Source of the DNA: CAWJPW01 sp963844845
GTDB taxonomy: Bacteria > Acidobacteriota > Thermoanaerobaculia > Thermoanaerobaculales > Sulfomarinibacteraceae
Length of the DNA: 64,000 nucleotides
Reading direction: 5' to 3'
Assembly (NCBI GenBank): GCA_963844845.1
Contig: CAWJPW010000005.1
Span: 62,001 to 126,000, forward strand
Numbering within the stretch: the first letter of the stretch is position 1; every line of letters starts with the position of its first letter. Of the stretch, positions 1 through 8,614 are shown in pieces. The notes under the pieces were generated by a model. That model worked only from the letters and a program-made list of their open reading frames with translations, did no database searches and was not told the DNA's origin. The position numbers and the translations under genes were made by a program.

Positions 1-233
1 AACCGGATGACCTCAGGAGGAATACCCACGAGGTCGAGCGGGCGCAACGCGCGCGTGTTGTGGAAACGCCCGAGCGCCTCGAGAAGGGTGGGCTCATCGA
101 GCGCATTGAGCTGCAGGAGCACGCTGTCAGGGCGACAAGCGGAGAGCGCGAGCAGCTCTTCCGCGCGCGTCCCGAGCTCGGGACTCAGGAGGTGCTCCGC
201 GACCATCTGACGTATGAAAGTGTGGTCACTCAC
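1..233 (-). CDS. N-terminal fragment of an unidentified protein, possibly a GspE/MshEN-type domain
   Basis: A minus-strand reading frame opens with GTG at 233 and runs off the left edge, giving 77 visible residues. A good ribosome binding site (GGGGAGGAAG) lies about seven bases before the GTG. The visible part is helical and Leu-rich, with a segment resembling the N-terminal domain of type II/IV secretion ATPases (a 'one gene product, one hydrophobic pair, then a conserved Ile-Pro' layout near residues 40-75). No catalytic motif is in view, so the family assignment is weak. The gene is divergent from the chemosensory operon and shares the 234-366 intergenic space with it. Confidence 0.5.
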   Translation of the reverse strand, partial: MSDHTFIRQMVAEHLLSPELGTRAEELLALSACRPDSVLLQLNALDEPTLLEALGRFHNTRALRPLDLVGIPPEVIR

Positions 234-366
234 GCGCGGCTTCCTCCCCGTGGACCTGTCGCTCGCTCCCCATTCTAGCCCGTGGCAGGCGGGCGTCGCG
301 GATGCCGGACCGGCGGGCGCACGAGCTCGACGATGCTATGCTTTGCGGGTGAATTCCGGGGGCACC

Positions 367-795
367 ATGGCTGCGGGCTTGGAAGCATACCTGGTCGTGC
401 TGGCCGGCTCCGTGCGCTGCGCCATTCCCCTCGAGCGAGTCCGCCACGTCGCCCGGGCCATGACAGTGTGGCCGGTGCCGGGTTCGGCGCCCGAGCTTGC
501 CGGGCTCGGACAGTTCGGGGGAGAGCCCATCGTCGTGCTCGACCTTCTTCGCCTGCTCGAGCCTGATCACGGACTCGAAGCGGGAGACGGCGAAGGTGTG
601 GTCGTGCTGGTGTCGGCGGGAGGTGAGGGTGGCAGTGAGGAGCTCGTGGGCCTTGCCGCCAGCTACGCGATGGACATCGTCCGGGTGCCGCATCAGGCCG
701 TCGTGCGGACCGGGCGAGGGTTGACACCGGGTGAGCTGGCCCTCGGCGATCATCTTGTGCGAGTGGTCGATCCGCTTGCGCTGGCTGCCCCATGA
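367..795 (+). CDS. CheW-like coupling protein
   Basis: This 142-residue protein is a single CheW-type domain that would couple a chemoreceptor to the histidine kinase at the membrane. The hydrophobic pattern near residues 8-30 and the segment around residues 58-70 (PIVVLDLLRLLEP) match the CheW fold. The start at ATG 367 follows a GGGGG stretch; an in-frame GTG 18 bases upstream is an alternative. A weak TATGCT -10-like hexamer at 337-342 may belong to its promoter. It is the first gene of the operon and overlaps the next gene by four bases (ATGA). It probably fills the WspB or WspD role of a Wsp-like system. Confidence 0.75.
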   Translation: MAAGLEAYLVVLAGSVRCAIPLERVRHVARAMTVWPVPGSAPELAGLGQFGGEPIVVLDLLRLLEPDHGLEAGDGEGVVVLVSAGGEGGSEELVGLAASYAMDIVRVPHQAVVRTGRGLTPGELALGDHLVRVVDPLALAAP

Positions 796-1136
796 GCCAC
801 GGCCGGTGGCTGCTCATGCGCGGACACGACATCCTGTGGGCGGTGAGCAGCGATCGCGTGCGAAGCGTGGAAGGCGCCTCCGCGGGGGTGAGGGTGCACC
901 TCGAGCGGCACGTTCTCGCCGCGGACAGCGTGCTGGCGGCCGCAATCGAGCTGGTGGTGGCTGGAAATGGCGCTGTGGCACGGTGCATGCTGCCACCGGG
1001 CTGCCTGGGTCTCGCGCTTCATCCTGCCGGGCCAGTCCTGCTCGTGGATGCCGAGGCCCCGCCCGCGTCGCTGTTGAGCATGGCGACTGTGTCTCGTATG
1101 GAAGAGGAGGGTGACAATGGTGTTCGGGGAGAGTGA
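792..1136 (+). CDS. Small protein of the chemosensory operon, possibly a degenerate CheW
   Basis: This 114-residue protein has no family I can name. It overlaps the CheW-like gene upstream (ATGA) and the receptor gene downstream by 20 bases, so it is translationally coupled and a genuine part of the operon. Its N-terminus (residues 5-30) has the hydrophobic 'xLWAVxxDRVRSVEG' pattern seen at the start of CheW domains, and the remaining alternating hydrophobic strands could form a shortened CheW-like barrel. Wsp systems normally have two CheW proteins, so a second, degenerate coupling protein is a reasonable guess. It is not demonstrated. Confidence 0.6.
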   Translation: MSHGRWLLMRGHDILWAVSSDRVRSVEGASAGVRVHLERHVLAADSVLAAAIELVVAGNGAVARCMLPPGCLGLALHPAGPVLLVDAEAPPASLLSMATVSRMEEEGDNGVRGE

Positions 1137-2748
1137 CGGGGAACGATCCCTCGTGCTGGGCGTAGTCCTGATGGCTGGGATGCTCGTGCTCGGCGGCGTG
1201 TTGCTGACGGTGGCCGTCGCTGTGGGCGCTCACGCCTGGCAGCTCGGTTTGTTCATGGTCCTCGCGCTGGTCGGGGTGGGGGCGTACGTCGGAGTGGTCT
1301 TCCTGCCGGCGCTGAGGCGGATGCGCGACGCAGCTGCCGTCAGGCGCGTCCACGAAGGCGAGAGGGGGGCCGTGTCCGGCGCTCTTGCGCAGCTCCGCAT
1401 GGGCGACCTGGTCGCAACGGTGGAGCCGGCTCGGGAGCTTGCCACTGATCTGCGCGGCGCGGTGGAGGCAGCGGTACGGTCGCTGTCGACGCTCATCCAG
1501 CAGATCCAATCCAGCTCCGTGGAGGTGGCGACCGCGGCGCGCACCGTGCAGGAGACCGCCTCGGAGCTCGCGTCGGGCTCGTCGGAGCAGGCTGCAGCAG
1601 TGGTGGAGATCACGTCCACGATGGAGGAGCTGGCGCGGACGGCGGGGCAGATCGCCACCAACGCCGCGTCGCAGGCCGAGCAGGCGGTCAAGGCCGAGCA
1701 GGCCGGAGATGCTGGCGCGGTGGCGGTGGAGGCCGCAGTGTCAGGCGTTGAGGCGGTGCGCGCTCGGATGGACGTCATCGCCAGTCGCACCGACGCCCTC
1801 GGCAATCGTTCCCGCGAGATCTACCGGGTGCTCGAGCTGATCACCGAGATTGCCCAGGAGACGCATATCCTCTCGCTGAACGCCGCCATCGAGGCCTCCG
1901 CTGCAGGCGAGCACGGGCAGCGTTTCTCGGTGGTGGCGGACGAGGTCCGCCGGTTGGCCGAGCGCTCCCGCGAGTCGGTGGACTCGGTGCGGGAGCTCCT
2001 CGAGGAGTTCACCGGCTCGATCCGGGCCACGGTGGTGGCCACCGAGGAAGGCAGCAAGGCAGCCGCACAGGTGCTGGAGCAGAGCCGCTCGGCCGCATCG
2101 TCCATCGAGCTGCTGCGCGGCGCACTGGCTGACACCGCGGGTGCCGCGCGGGAGATCTCCCTCGCCACCGAGGAGCAGCGCACCGCGTCGGACCAGGTCG
2201 TGCTCACCCTCAAGGAGGTGAGCGAGGTCATTCAGCGCATGGCGGACGGGCTCCGACAGTTTTCCGGCACAGCCGAGCGCCTCAACGAGCTTGGGCTCTC
2301 GATTCAGCTGCTGACCCAGTCGTTCCGCATCGACAGCGCGCGCTCCCTCAAGCACCAGGCGGTGCGCTGGGCCGGAGGGCTCGGTGAGCTCTTCGACAAC
2401 CTGGACGCGGCGGAGAGCCGCCTCGAGGAGGTGGTGAAGCACAGCCCCTACCTGGAGCTTCTCTATCTGGTGGACCGCGAGGGTGCGATGGCGGCCTACG
2501 TGGTCAACCGGGAGCTGGTGGGACGCCACGATGTGCCCAACACGGTGGGAGTCGGGCAGAGCTATGCCGACCGGCCGTGGTTCCAGGCGGCGCTGCGCAG
2601 CGGCAAGGGAGCCGTGACGCCGGTGTACGAGTCGCTGCTCACCGGCGAGCCGTGCTTCACCATCGCTGCGGCTGTGTTCGATACCGCCGGCCAGCTCATG
2701 GGCGTGGTGGGCGGCGACGTCAACGTACGTAGCTGGACGAAGATCTGA
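1117..2748 (+). CDS. Methyl-accepting chemotaxis protein with a C-terminal Cache/PDC-like domain
   Basis: The chemoreceptor has 543 residues. Two adjacent membrane segments lie at about residues 10-34 and 42-68 with almost no periplasmic loop. They are followed by a long coiled-coil signalling region whose hairpin tip (around residues 245-290, containing EIAQETHILSLNAAIEA) is the conserved kinase-contact motif. After the second coil, residues about 435-540 form an extra domain with the Cache/PDC signature (D-R-P-W-F-Q-A-A...G...T-P-V-Y...G...T-I-A...G-V-V-G-G-D). Receptors usually carry such sensors outside the cell; here the position predicts a cytoplasmic sensor. ATG 1117 was chosen because GAGGAGG ends six bases before it; a GTG at 1111 is too close. 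This would be the WspA-like input of the operon. Confidence 0.9.
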   Translation: MVFGESDGERSLVLGVVLMAGMLVLGGVLLTVAVAVGAHAWQLGLFMVLALVGVGAYVGVVFLPALRRMRDAAAVRRVHEGERGAVSGALAQLRMGDLVATVEPARELATDLRGAVEAAVRSLSTLIQQIQSSSVEVATAARTVQETASELASGSSEQAAAVVEITSTMEELARTAGQIATNAASQAEQAVKAEQAGDAGAVAVEAAVSGVEAVRARMDVIASRTDALGNRSREIYRVLELITEIAQETHILSLNAAIEASAAGEHGQRFSVVADEVRRLAERSRESVDSVRELLEEFTGSIRATVVATEEGSKAAAQVLEQSRSAASSIELLRGALADTAGAAREISLATEEQRTASDQVVLTLKEVSEVIQRMADGLRQFSGTAERLNELGLSIQLLTQSFRIDSARSLKHQAVRWAGGLGELFDNLDAAESRLEEVVKHSPYLELLYLVDREGAMAAYVVNRELVGRHDVPNTVGVGQSYADRPWFQAALRSGKGAVTPVYESLLTGEPCFTIAAAVFDTAGQLMGVVGGDVNVRSWTKI

Positions 2749-2752
2749 AGCC

Positions 2753-4765
2753 GTGGCCCAGGATCTCGACGATCTCCTGCCGCTCTTCCTGAGCGAAGCG
2801 CGCGACCGGCTCGAGCGACTTGTCGAGGTGGCCGAGAGGGTAGAGGACGAGGAGGATGCGGCAAGGTCGGCGCGTCGAGAGCTGCACGCGCTCAAGGGTG
2901 CCAGCAGGATGATGCGCCTGATGGAGTTCTCGGAGCTCTGCCACCAGGCCGAGGGGTTTCTCGATCCGCCGCGACCGGGCGCGGCGTTGCGCCTCGTCGA
3001 GCTCCTGGATCGCCTGGTGGCGCTCCTTGGCGGGCTCGGGGTGGAGGCCGCGAGCCCATCCCCCGAGGCCGAGGCGATGGCGGCAAGGAGCGAGGCGCCT
3101 GGCGCCGGCGGCGATCCGGCAGCGGCGCGGGAGATGCGGGTGCCGACCCGGGTTCTCGACGTCCTTTCGGACGGAGCCACCCAGGTGCGTATCCTCGCGA
3201 GCTCGGACGAGGAGATGCTGAGCCGGCTCCTCGAGCTGGCCTCCGTGGCGCGGCACGGCGTTGCCTCTGAGGATCCGCATCAGGTGCTGGCCAGCCTCGC
3301 GCCTGCTCTGCGACACGTTGCCCTGGAGCTGGAGGGACGCCAGCGCCGCCTCCACTACCTGGTCGAGCACCAGCTCGACGCGCTCCTGCGGTTGCAGGTT
3401 CAGCCGCTTCGCCCGTTCCTGCTCACCCTCGCGCGCCACGCTCGCGACCTCGCCCGTAGCCTCGGCCGCGACCTCGAGGTGACGGTGGAAACGGCTGACA
3501 GCCAGCTGGACCGTCGCCTGATGGGGGCGTTGGAGGAGGCGTTCCTTCACCTGGTTCGAAACGCCGTGGACCACGGGATCGAGCCCGCCGCAGCCCGTGA
3601 AGCGGCCGGGAAACCGGGTGCCGGGCAGCTGCGCCTCGACGCCACGGCGGCCGGTGACCGGGTGCACCTGCGGGTCGTGGACGACGGTGCCGGGATCGAG
3701 CCGGAGCGTGTGTTGGCCGCGGCGCGGCGCCAGGGGCTGGTGAGCGCAGAGGAGGCCGAGCGCATGGGGCCGGGGGAGGTGCTGCAGATTCTCTTTCGAC
3801 CAGGGTTCTCGACCCGCGAGGAAGCCACCCAGGTCTCGGGTCGCGGGGTCGGTCTTGATGCCGTGGCCAGCGCGGTGCGCCAGGTGGGAGGCGATGTCTG
3901 GCTGTCGTCGATCCCTGGCCGCGGCACCACCGTCGAGCTCGAGGTACCGATGGCGAGGCGCGGTGAGCGGGTGCTGGTGCTGCGGAGCGGAGTCGTGAGG
4001 GTCGCGTTGCCCGCTGGGCTGGCAGTGGCGTTCAGGCGCCCGACCTCCGATACGGTTTTGGAGGAAGACGGCCGACGCATGGCGAGGCTCGGAGACCGGC
4101 TGCTGCCGGTGCACTCCCTCGGCGCGCTGGTGGGTGAAGGACGCGACCGGGACCGCCTGCTCATGGAGGTGCGCGTCAGTGGTGCGACGGTGGTACTCGG
4201 GGTGGAGGCGGTGGAGGGGGAGGAAGAGGTCCTGCTGCGGCCCCTGCCGGCATTCGCCGGCATCAGCTCCCTCTTCGAGGCCATGGCTCTGTTGCCGTCC
4301 GGACGGGTTGTCCCGGTTCTGGCGCCGCACCTCATCGGGCAGACCACACCCGGACCAGCATGTGCGGCGAGCCGTCGGAGCGCCGTTCGCAGCCTGCACG
4401 TCCTCCTGGTGGACGACTCGCTGGTCACGCGTGAGATGCTGAGATGGCTCCTCGAAGAGGGTGGCTTCGAGGTCACCGGCGTGGGATCTGCGGAGGAGGC
4501 GCTGCGGCTGCTCTCGGACCACGACTACGACTGCCTCGTCACCGATATCGAGATGCCCGGCATGAACGGGCTCGAGCTCATTCGGCGGCTGCGCACGACG
4601 CCGCAGCGGGCCCAGCTGCCGGTGGTCGCGGTGTCGACCCGGGAGCGTTCGGAGGATCGACTGGCCGGACTCGAGGCGGGAGCTGACGCCTACATCACCA
4701 AGCAAACGCTGAATGCCGCCGAGCTCAACGGCCTCGTGCGACGGCTCGGGGGAGGGCGGGCGTGA
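2753..4765 (+). CDS. cheA: Hybrid chemotaxis histidine kinase CheA-REC (WspE-like)
   Basis: This 670-residue hybrid kinase has an N-terminal HPt domain with the phosphorylatable His at residue 45 (ELHALKGA). No P2 domain is evident. The ATPase domain follows, with an N-box (HLVRNAVDHGIE), a DDGAGIE box and a GRGVGLDAV box. A CheW-like regulatory domain comes next, and the protein ends with a receiver domain whose phosphoacceptor is Asp598 (VTDIEMPGMNG). A kinase carrying its own receiver is the WspE architecture. It starts at GTG 2753, four bases after the receptor stop, with no clear ribosome binding site, so coupling is likely. It overlaps cheB (GTGA). Confidence 0.93.
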   Translation: MAQDLDDLLPLFLSEARDRLERLVEVAERVEDEEDAARSARRELHALKGASRMMRLMEFSELCHQAEGFLDPPRPGAALRLVELLDRLVALLGGLGVEAASPSPEAEAMAARSEAPGAGGDPAAAREMRVPTRVLDVLSDGATQVRILASSDEEMLSRLLELASVARHGVASEDPHQVLASLAPALRHVALELEGRQRRLHYLVEHQLDALLRLQVQPLRPFLLTLARHARDLARSLGRDLEVTVETADSQLDRRLMGALEEAFLHLVRNAVDHGIEPAAAREAAGKPGAGQLRLDATAAGDRVHLRVVDDGAGIEPERVLAAARRQGLVSAEEAERMGPGEVLQILFRPGFSTREEATQVSGRGVGLDAVASAVRQVGGDVWLSSIPGRGTTVELEVPMARRGERVLVLRSGVVRVALPAGLAVAFRRPTSDTVLEEDGRRMARLGDRLLPVHSLGALVGEGRDRDRLLMEVRVSGATVVLGVEAVEGEEEVLLRPLPAFAGISSLFEAMALLPSGRVVPVLAPHLIGQTTPGPACAASRRSAVRSLHVLLVDDSLVTREMLRWLLEEGGFEVTGVGSAEEALRLLSDHDYDCLVTDIEMPGMNGLELIRRLRTTPQRAQLPVVAVSTRERSEDRLAGLEAGADAYITKQTLNAAELNGLVRRLGGGRA

Positions 4766-5796
4766 GCGATGTCCGCGTCCTGGTTGTGGACGACTCACCC
4801 ACGGTGCGCGCCGTGCTGCGCCGGATTCTCACTGCGGCTGACGGCGTCTGCGTGGTGGGCGAGGCCGGCGACGGTGAAGCGGCGATCCGGGCCACCCTGG
4901 GGCTGTCACCCGACGTCGTCCTCATGGACGTCGAGATGCCCCGCATGGACGGTTACGCCGCCATCGTCGAGATCATGGCCAAACGGCCCACTCCCATCGT
5001 CGTGCTGTCATCACGGGCCCGGCGCGACCAGATGCTGTGCGCCTTCGAGGCGATGCAGCGTGGCGCCGTGGCGGTTCTGGCGAAGCCTGGCATACCGGCG
5101 GAGTGGGATGCCCTGGCGCGGGAGCTCACCGACACAGTCCGGCATCTCAGCGGAAATGGTGAGGACGTCGCGACGTCCCCGCAGCCGAGCGTCAGCGCCC
5201 TGCCCGTCAAGGGCCGCGTGATCAGGTACCTGGCAGTGGGGGCCTCCACCGGAGGTCCGGCCGCGCTGCGGCAGCTCCTGGGTGGCCTGGGGGCGGGCTT
5301 CGGCGCGGGTGTCGTGGTCGTGCAGCACATCTCGCCGACCTTCGAGACCGGCCTGGCGGAGTGGCTCGCCGGTGAGCTCGACCTCGACGTGGCAGTGGCC
5401 CGCGACGGGGAAGAGCTACGCTCCGGTATGGTGCGAATTGCTCCGGATGGCGGCCACCTCGGGGTGGCTGCCGGTGGCGTGCTTGCCGTCGACCGCCACA
5501 CGCCGCCCCGGCGTGGTCATCGGCCGTCGGTGGACGAGCTCTTCCTCTCGCTGGCCCGGATCTATCCGCGGTACGTGGCGGCCGTGCTGCTCACCGGAAT
5601 GGGGCACGACGGGGTCGAGGGCATGCTCAGGCTGAGCGAGGGTGGTGCGCTCACATTTGTCCAGGACCAGGCGAGCTGCGCGGTCTTCGGTATGCCGCGG
5701 GCCGCGCTGGAGGCGGGTGCCGCCACCCTGGCGCTCCCGCCCGACGAGATCGGTCACCTGATCGGGCGCATTGCGCGCGGGGAGGAGAGCGGGTGA
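4762..5796 (+). CDS. cheB: Chemotaxis response regulator protein-glutamate methylesterase CheB (WspF-like)
   Basis: The 344-residue protein has a receiver domain with acidic pair Asp10-Asp11 and phosphoacceptor Asp56, a linker, and a methylesterase domain. Its catalytic triad is readable as Ser162 (GASTGG), His189 (VQHIS) and Asp283 (GMGHDG). It removes methyl groups from receptor glutamates and so resets receptor activity. Translation starts with a GTG that overlaps the cheA stop. In Wsp systems the equivalent protein (WspF) is the brake on cyclic-di-GMP output. Confidence 0.95.
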   Translation: MSDVRVLVVDDSPTVRAVLRRILTAADGVCVVGEAGDGEAAIRATLGLSPDVVLMDVEMPRMDGYAAIVEIMAKRPTPIVVLSSRARRDQMLCAFEAMQRGAVAVLAKPGIPAEWDALARELTDTVRHLSGNGEDVATSPQPSVSALPVKGRVIRYLAVGASTGGPAALRQLLGGLGAGFGAGVVVVQHISPTFETGLAEWLAGELDLDVAVARDGEELRSGMVRIAPDGGHLGVAAGGVLAVDRHTPPRRGHRPSVDELFLSLARIYPRYVAAVLLTGMGHDGVEGMLRLSEGGALTFVQDQASCAVFGMPRAALEAGAATLALPPDEIGHLIGRIARGEESG

Positions 5797-7229
5797 GCGG
5801 AGAGCGAGTGCTCATCGTGGATGACAGCGCGATCTCCCGGGCGCTGCTCCGCCGTTCCCTCGAAGGCGCCGGCTTCATCGTGATGGAGGCCGAGGACGGC
5901 GTGGTGGGAGCTGTAAAAGCCCTGCGCGAGCTCCCCGCGGCCGTGGTGACGGACCTCGAGATGCCGGTTTTGGATGGGCATCAGCTGGCGCGCCTGATCA
6001 AGCATGACCCCGCCACCGCCCACATACCGGTGGTGATCCTCACCAGCCACGACGAGGCGGCCTCTCGCTTCTGGGGTCTCGCCACCGGAGCCGACGCCTA
6101 CGTCACCAAGGAAGACCTCGAAGGTGTGCTGGTACCCACGGTGCGTGAGCACCTGAGCCGCAGCCGGGCCGCGCGCGGGCACGCGGAAAATCCCCCTCGA
6201 GGCCCGATGGACGTGCTGGTCAGAGTTGTGCGCCAGCTCGATGCCGGTCTCCTCGAGATGACGCTTGTCAACTCCATCCTGGAGAGCGGGATCGAGCATG
6301 CTTCGCTGGAGGCAGCCGCCGCGGCGGTGCTCGAGCTGGCTGCCAAGGTGATCGACGCCACGCTCCTGGGGCTCGCTGTGGCTGAGGATCGCTCGGTGAG
6401 CGTGTACCTCTTCGCTCCAGACGGTGTCCTGACCCGCCAGCTGACTGACGATGCGGCGCAGCAGGTGCTTGAGCGCATTCCCGGCGTCACGGGGAGCTCT
6501 CTGGTTGTGCAGGTAGTCAACCGGGGTGGCGTTTCCCAAGACGGCGAGGTTGCTCCGTTGCGGCGCCTCGCGACCTTCCCACTGCCGCTGCGCGATGCGG
6601 TGGGCTGCTTGGCGGTGTGGCCGCGCGACTGGGACGGGTTTGCGGCGCTGCCGCAGCAGCTGCTGGCCAAGGTGGCTCCGCACGCCGGGCTGGTGCTCGA
6701 CAATGCCCGGCTGGCCGAGCGCCTGTGGGAGCTCTCCACTCTCGACGGTCTGACCCGGCTGCTCAATCACCGCACCTTGTTGGAGCGTCTGCTCGAAGAG
6801 CTGGTCCGCGGCGAGCGGTACGACCAGCCGGTTGCCGTCGTGATGTGCGACGTCGATCGCTTCAAGCAGGTGAACGACACCTACGGACATCTGGTCGGTG
6901 ACACGGTGCTACGCGAGGTGGCGGAGCGGTTGCGGCGGGCGCTCCGGACGGTGGACGTGGTGGGGCGTTACGGGGGCGAGGAGTTCCTCGCCGTGCTGCC
7001 CAACAGCGAGATGGAGCCTGCGCTCGTGGCCGCGTCGCGGTTGTGTGAGGCGCTTACGGAGGCGCCTTTCCTGCTGGTCGACGGGTCCAGCGTGACTGTG
7101 ACCGCGTCCTTCGGGGTCGCCTGTTCGACGGAGCCCAAGGTTGGTCATCGCGTTGAGTCTCTGCTCGCCGCCGCCGACACGAGGCTGTATGAGGCCAAGG
7201 CGGCTGGCGGCCGGTGCGTGAGGCCGTGA
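5793..7229 (+). CDS. Response regulator diguanylate cyclase, REC-GAF-GGDEF (WspR-like)
   Basis: This 478-residue protein has a receiver domain (phosphoacceptor Asp54), a GAF-like domain at about residues 155-305 and a GGDEF domain. The active-site motif is GGEEF at residues 394-398. An RxxD inhibitory site (Arg385-Thr-Val-Asp388) sits exactly five residues before it, so product inhibition by cyclic-di-GMP is expected. It would be phosphorylated by the adjacent CheA-REC and make cyclic-di-GMP, the WspR role. WspR has no GAF between receiver and GGDEF, so the inserted GAF is a difference and may bind a second ligand. The GTG start overlaps the cheB stop. Confidence 0.92.
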   Translation: MSGERVLIVDDSAISRALLRRSLEGAGFIVMEAEDGVVGAVKALRELPAAVVTDLEMPVLDGHQLARLIKHDPATAHIPVVILTSHDEAASRFWGLATGADAYVTKEDLEGVLVPTVREHLSRSRAARGHAENPPRGPMDVLVRVVRQLDAGLLEMTLVNSILESGIEHASLEAAAAAVLELAAKVIDATLLGLAVAEDRSVSVYLFAPDGVLTRQLTDDAAQQVLERIPGVTGSSLVVQVVNRGGVSQDGEVAPLRRLATFPLPLRDAVGCLAVWPRDWDGFAALPQQLLAKVAPHAGLVLDNARLAERLWELSTLDGLTRLLNHRTLLERLLEELVRGERYDQPVAVVMCDVDRFKQVNDTYGHLVGDTVLREVAERLRRALRTVDVVGRYGGEEFLAVLPNSEMEPALVAASRLCEALTEAPFLLVDGSSVTVTASFGVACSTEPKVGHRVESLLAAADTRLYEAKAAGGRCVRP

Positions 7230-8593
7230 GCGTCGAGGAGGTCCTCGCACGTCTGGTGGAGGAGGTGAGTGGAAACGTCGTTCCCGGCCGCGAGCTGGCC
7301 CGGCTCGAGCGAAGGGCCAGCGAGCAAGCTCGCGAGGCCGGGTTCACCGATCTCGAGACCTTCGTCCGTCACCTCGCCAGCCACCGCTCCGGGGCGCATT
7401 GGCGCAGCCTTCTCGAGTTCGTCACAGTCAACGAGTCCTACCTCTTTCGCGCCCCGCAGCAGTTTGCCGCTCTGGCCGAGGTCATTCTCCCCGATCTGGT
7501 GGCGGCCCGACGGACACGGCGCAGCCTTCGGCTGTGGTCGGCAGGGTGTGCCCGCGGAGAAGAGGCGATCACCCTGGCCATGGTGTGCGCCGAGAGCCCA
7601 CACCTGGCCGGATGGAAGTGGGAGATCCTCGCCACCGACGTGGACGATGCAGCCCTGGTTGACGCCCGCGCCGGGCGGTATGGTGCGCGGGCGGTGGCAA
7701 AGGTGCCCGCTCCGCTGTTGGAACGCTACTTCGGTCACCAGGGATCCAGCTGGCTCGTTCAGCCGACCCTTCTGAGCCACATTCGCTACGAGCACCTCAA
7801 TCTGGTGCACGAGCCGTTGTCGTTCGCCGGAGACTGCTTCGACGTCATTCTCCTGCGCAACGTGCTCATTTACTTCCGCGAGGCGTCACAACGGCGCGTT
7901 GCAGCGGCCATGGCGGAGGTTCTCTCGGCCGACGGCGCCCTCTTCCTCGGACCCAGTGAGTCGCTGTGGAAGCTCAGCGGTGACCTGGCGCCGGTGGATC
8001 TGGGCGGCTGCTTCGTCTACCGCCATCGCACGACCGTGGCGGCCGACGCTCCGCCGCGGCCGGCAAGAACCGTCCCCGACCCTGCGGAGGTGCCGAGACC
8101 AGAGGGCCCTCCACCGCGGGCGGCAACCCCTCCCGCACTGTCGCCGCAGGACGTGCCGCCCGAGCCGTCGCCGGCACCTTCGCACCGGGGGCTTGTGCAT
8201 GCTCTCGCCGACGGCTGGCTGGAGGTGGCGGCCGGCTTGAGCCGGGAGCGCCTCACCGACGCGCCGGACGATCCGGTCGCGCACGCGCTCCACGGATTGC
8301 TCGAGGACGCCCAGGGCAGGACCGAGGACGCGGTCCGGTCATATCGGGCTGCGCTTTACCTCGAGCCGGGCCTGTTTCAGGTTCGCGTACTGCTCGCTCG
8401 TGCGCTCGCTCGGCTCGGGTGGAGCGGCCGAGCCCGCCACGAGTACGGTGAGGTACTCGTGATCCTGGACCGTCACGAGGGCCGCAACCTGCCGGACGGC
8501 GAGCTGCTCGCGCTCCCCTCGGACGTGCAGGCGGCGGTCCTCGCCCGCGACGCGCTCGAGCAGCTACCGAGGGACGACCGTTCCGATCTTTGA
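7226..8593 (+). CDS. cheR: Chemotaxis protein methyltransferase CheR with TPR tail (WspC-like)
   Basis: The 455-residue protein starts with an all-alpha CheR N-domain followed by a SAM-dependent methyltransferase domain. The signatures are NESYLFR, LWSAGCARGEEA (SAM-binding loop) and DCFDVILLRNVLIYF. A Pro-rich linker (about residues 275-320) joins it to a C-terminal TPR-like helical tail (about residues 340-440). CheR with a TPR tail is the WspC architecture. GTG 7226 was chosen because it overlaps the preceding stop (GTGA), the pattern used throughout this operon; GTG 7214 is an alternative. It is the last gene of the operon. Confidence 0.93.
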   Translation: MSVEEVLARLVEEVSGNVVPGRELARLERRASEQAREAGFTDLETFVRHLASHRSGAHWRSLLEFVTVNESYLFRAPQQFAALAEVILPDLVAARRTRRSLRLWSAGCARGEEAITLAMVCAESPHLAGWKWEILATDVDDAALVDARAGRYGARAVAKVPAPLLERYFGHQGSSWLVQPTLLSHIRYEHLNLVHEPLSFAGDCFDVILLRNVLIYFREASQRRVAAAMAEVLSADGALFLGPSESLWKLSGDLAPVDLGGCFVYRHRTTVAADAPPRPARTVPDPAEVPRPEGPPPRAATPPALSPQDVPPEPSPAPSHRGLVHALADGWLEVAAGLSRERLTDAPDDPVAHALHGLLEDAQGRTEDAVRSYRAALYLEPGLFQVRVLLARALARLGWSGRARHEYGEVLVILDRHEGRNLPDGELLALPSDVQAAVLARDALEQLPRDDRSDL

Positions 8594-8614
8594 TTGGCGC
8601 GTGGACGGGGAACG

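Noticed and set aside
2720..4798. Long minus-strand ORF opposite cheA
   Set aside because: It mirrors the strong plus-strand CheA domains in high-GC DNA and has no recognisable domain, start context or conservation pattern.
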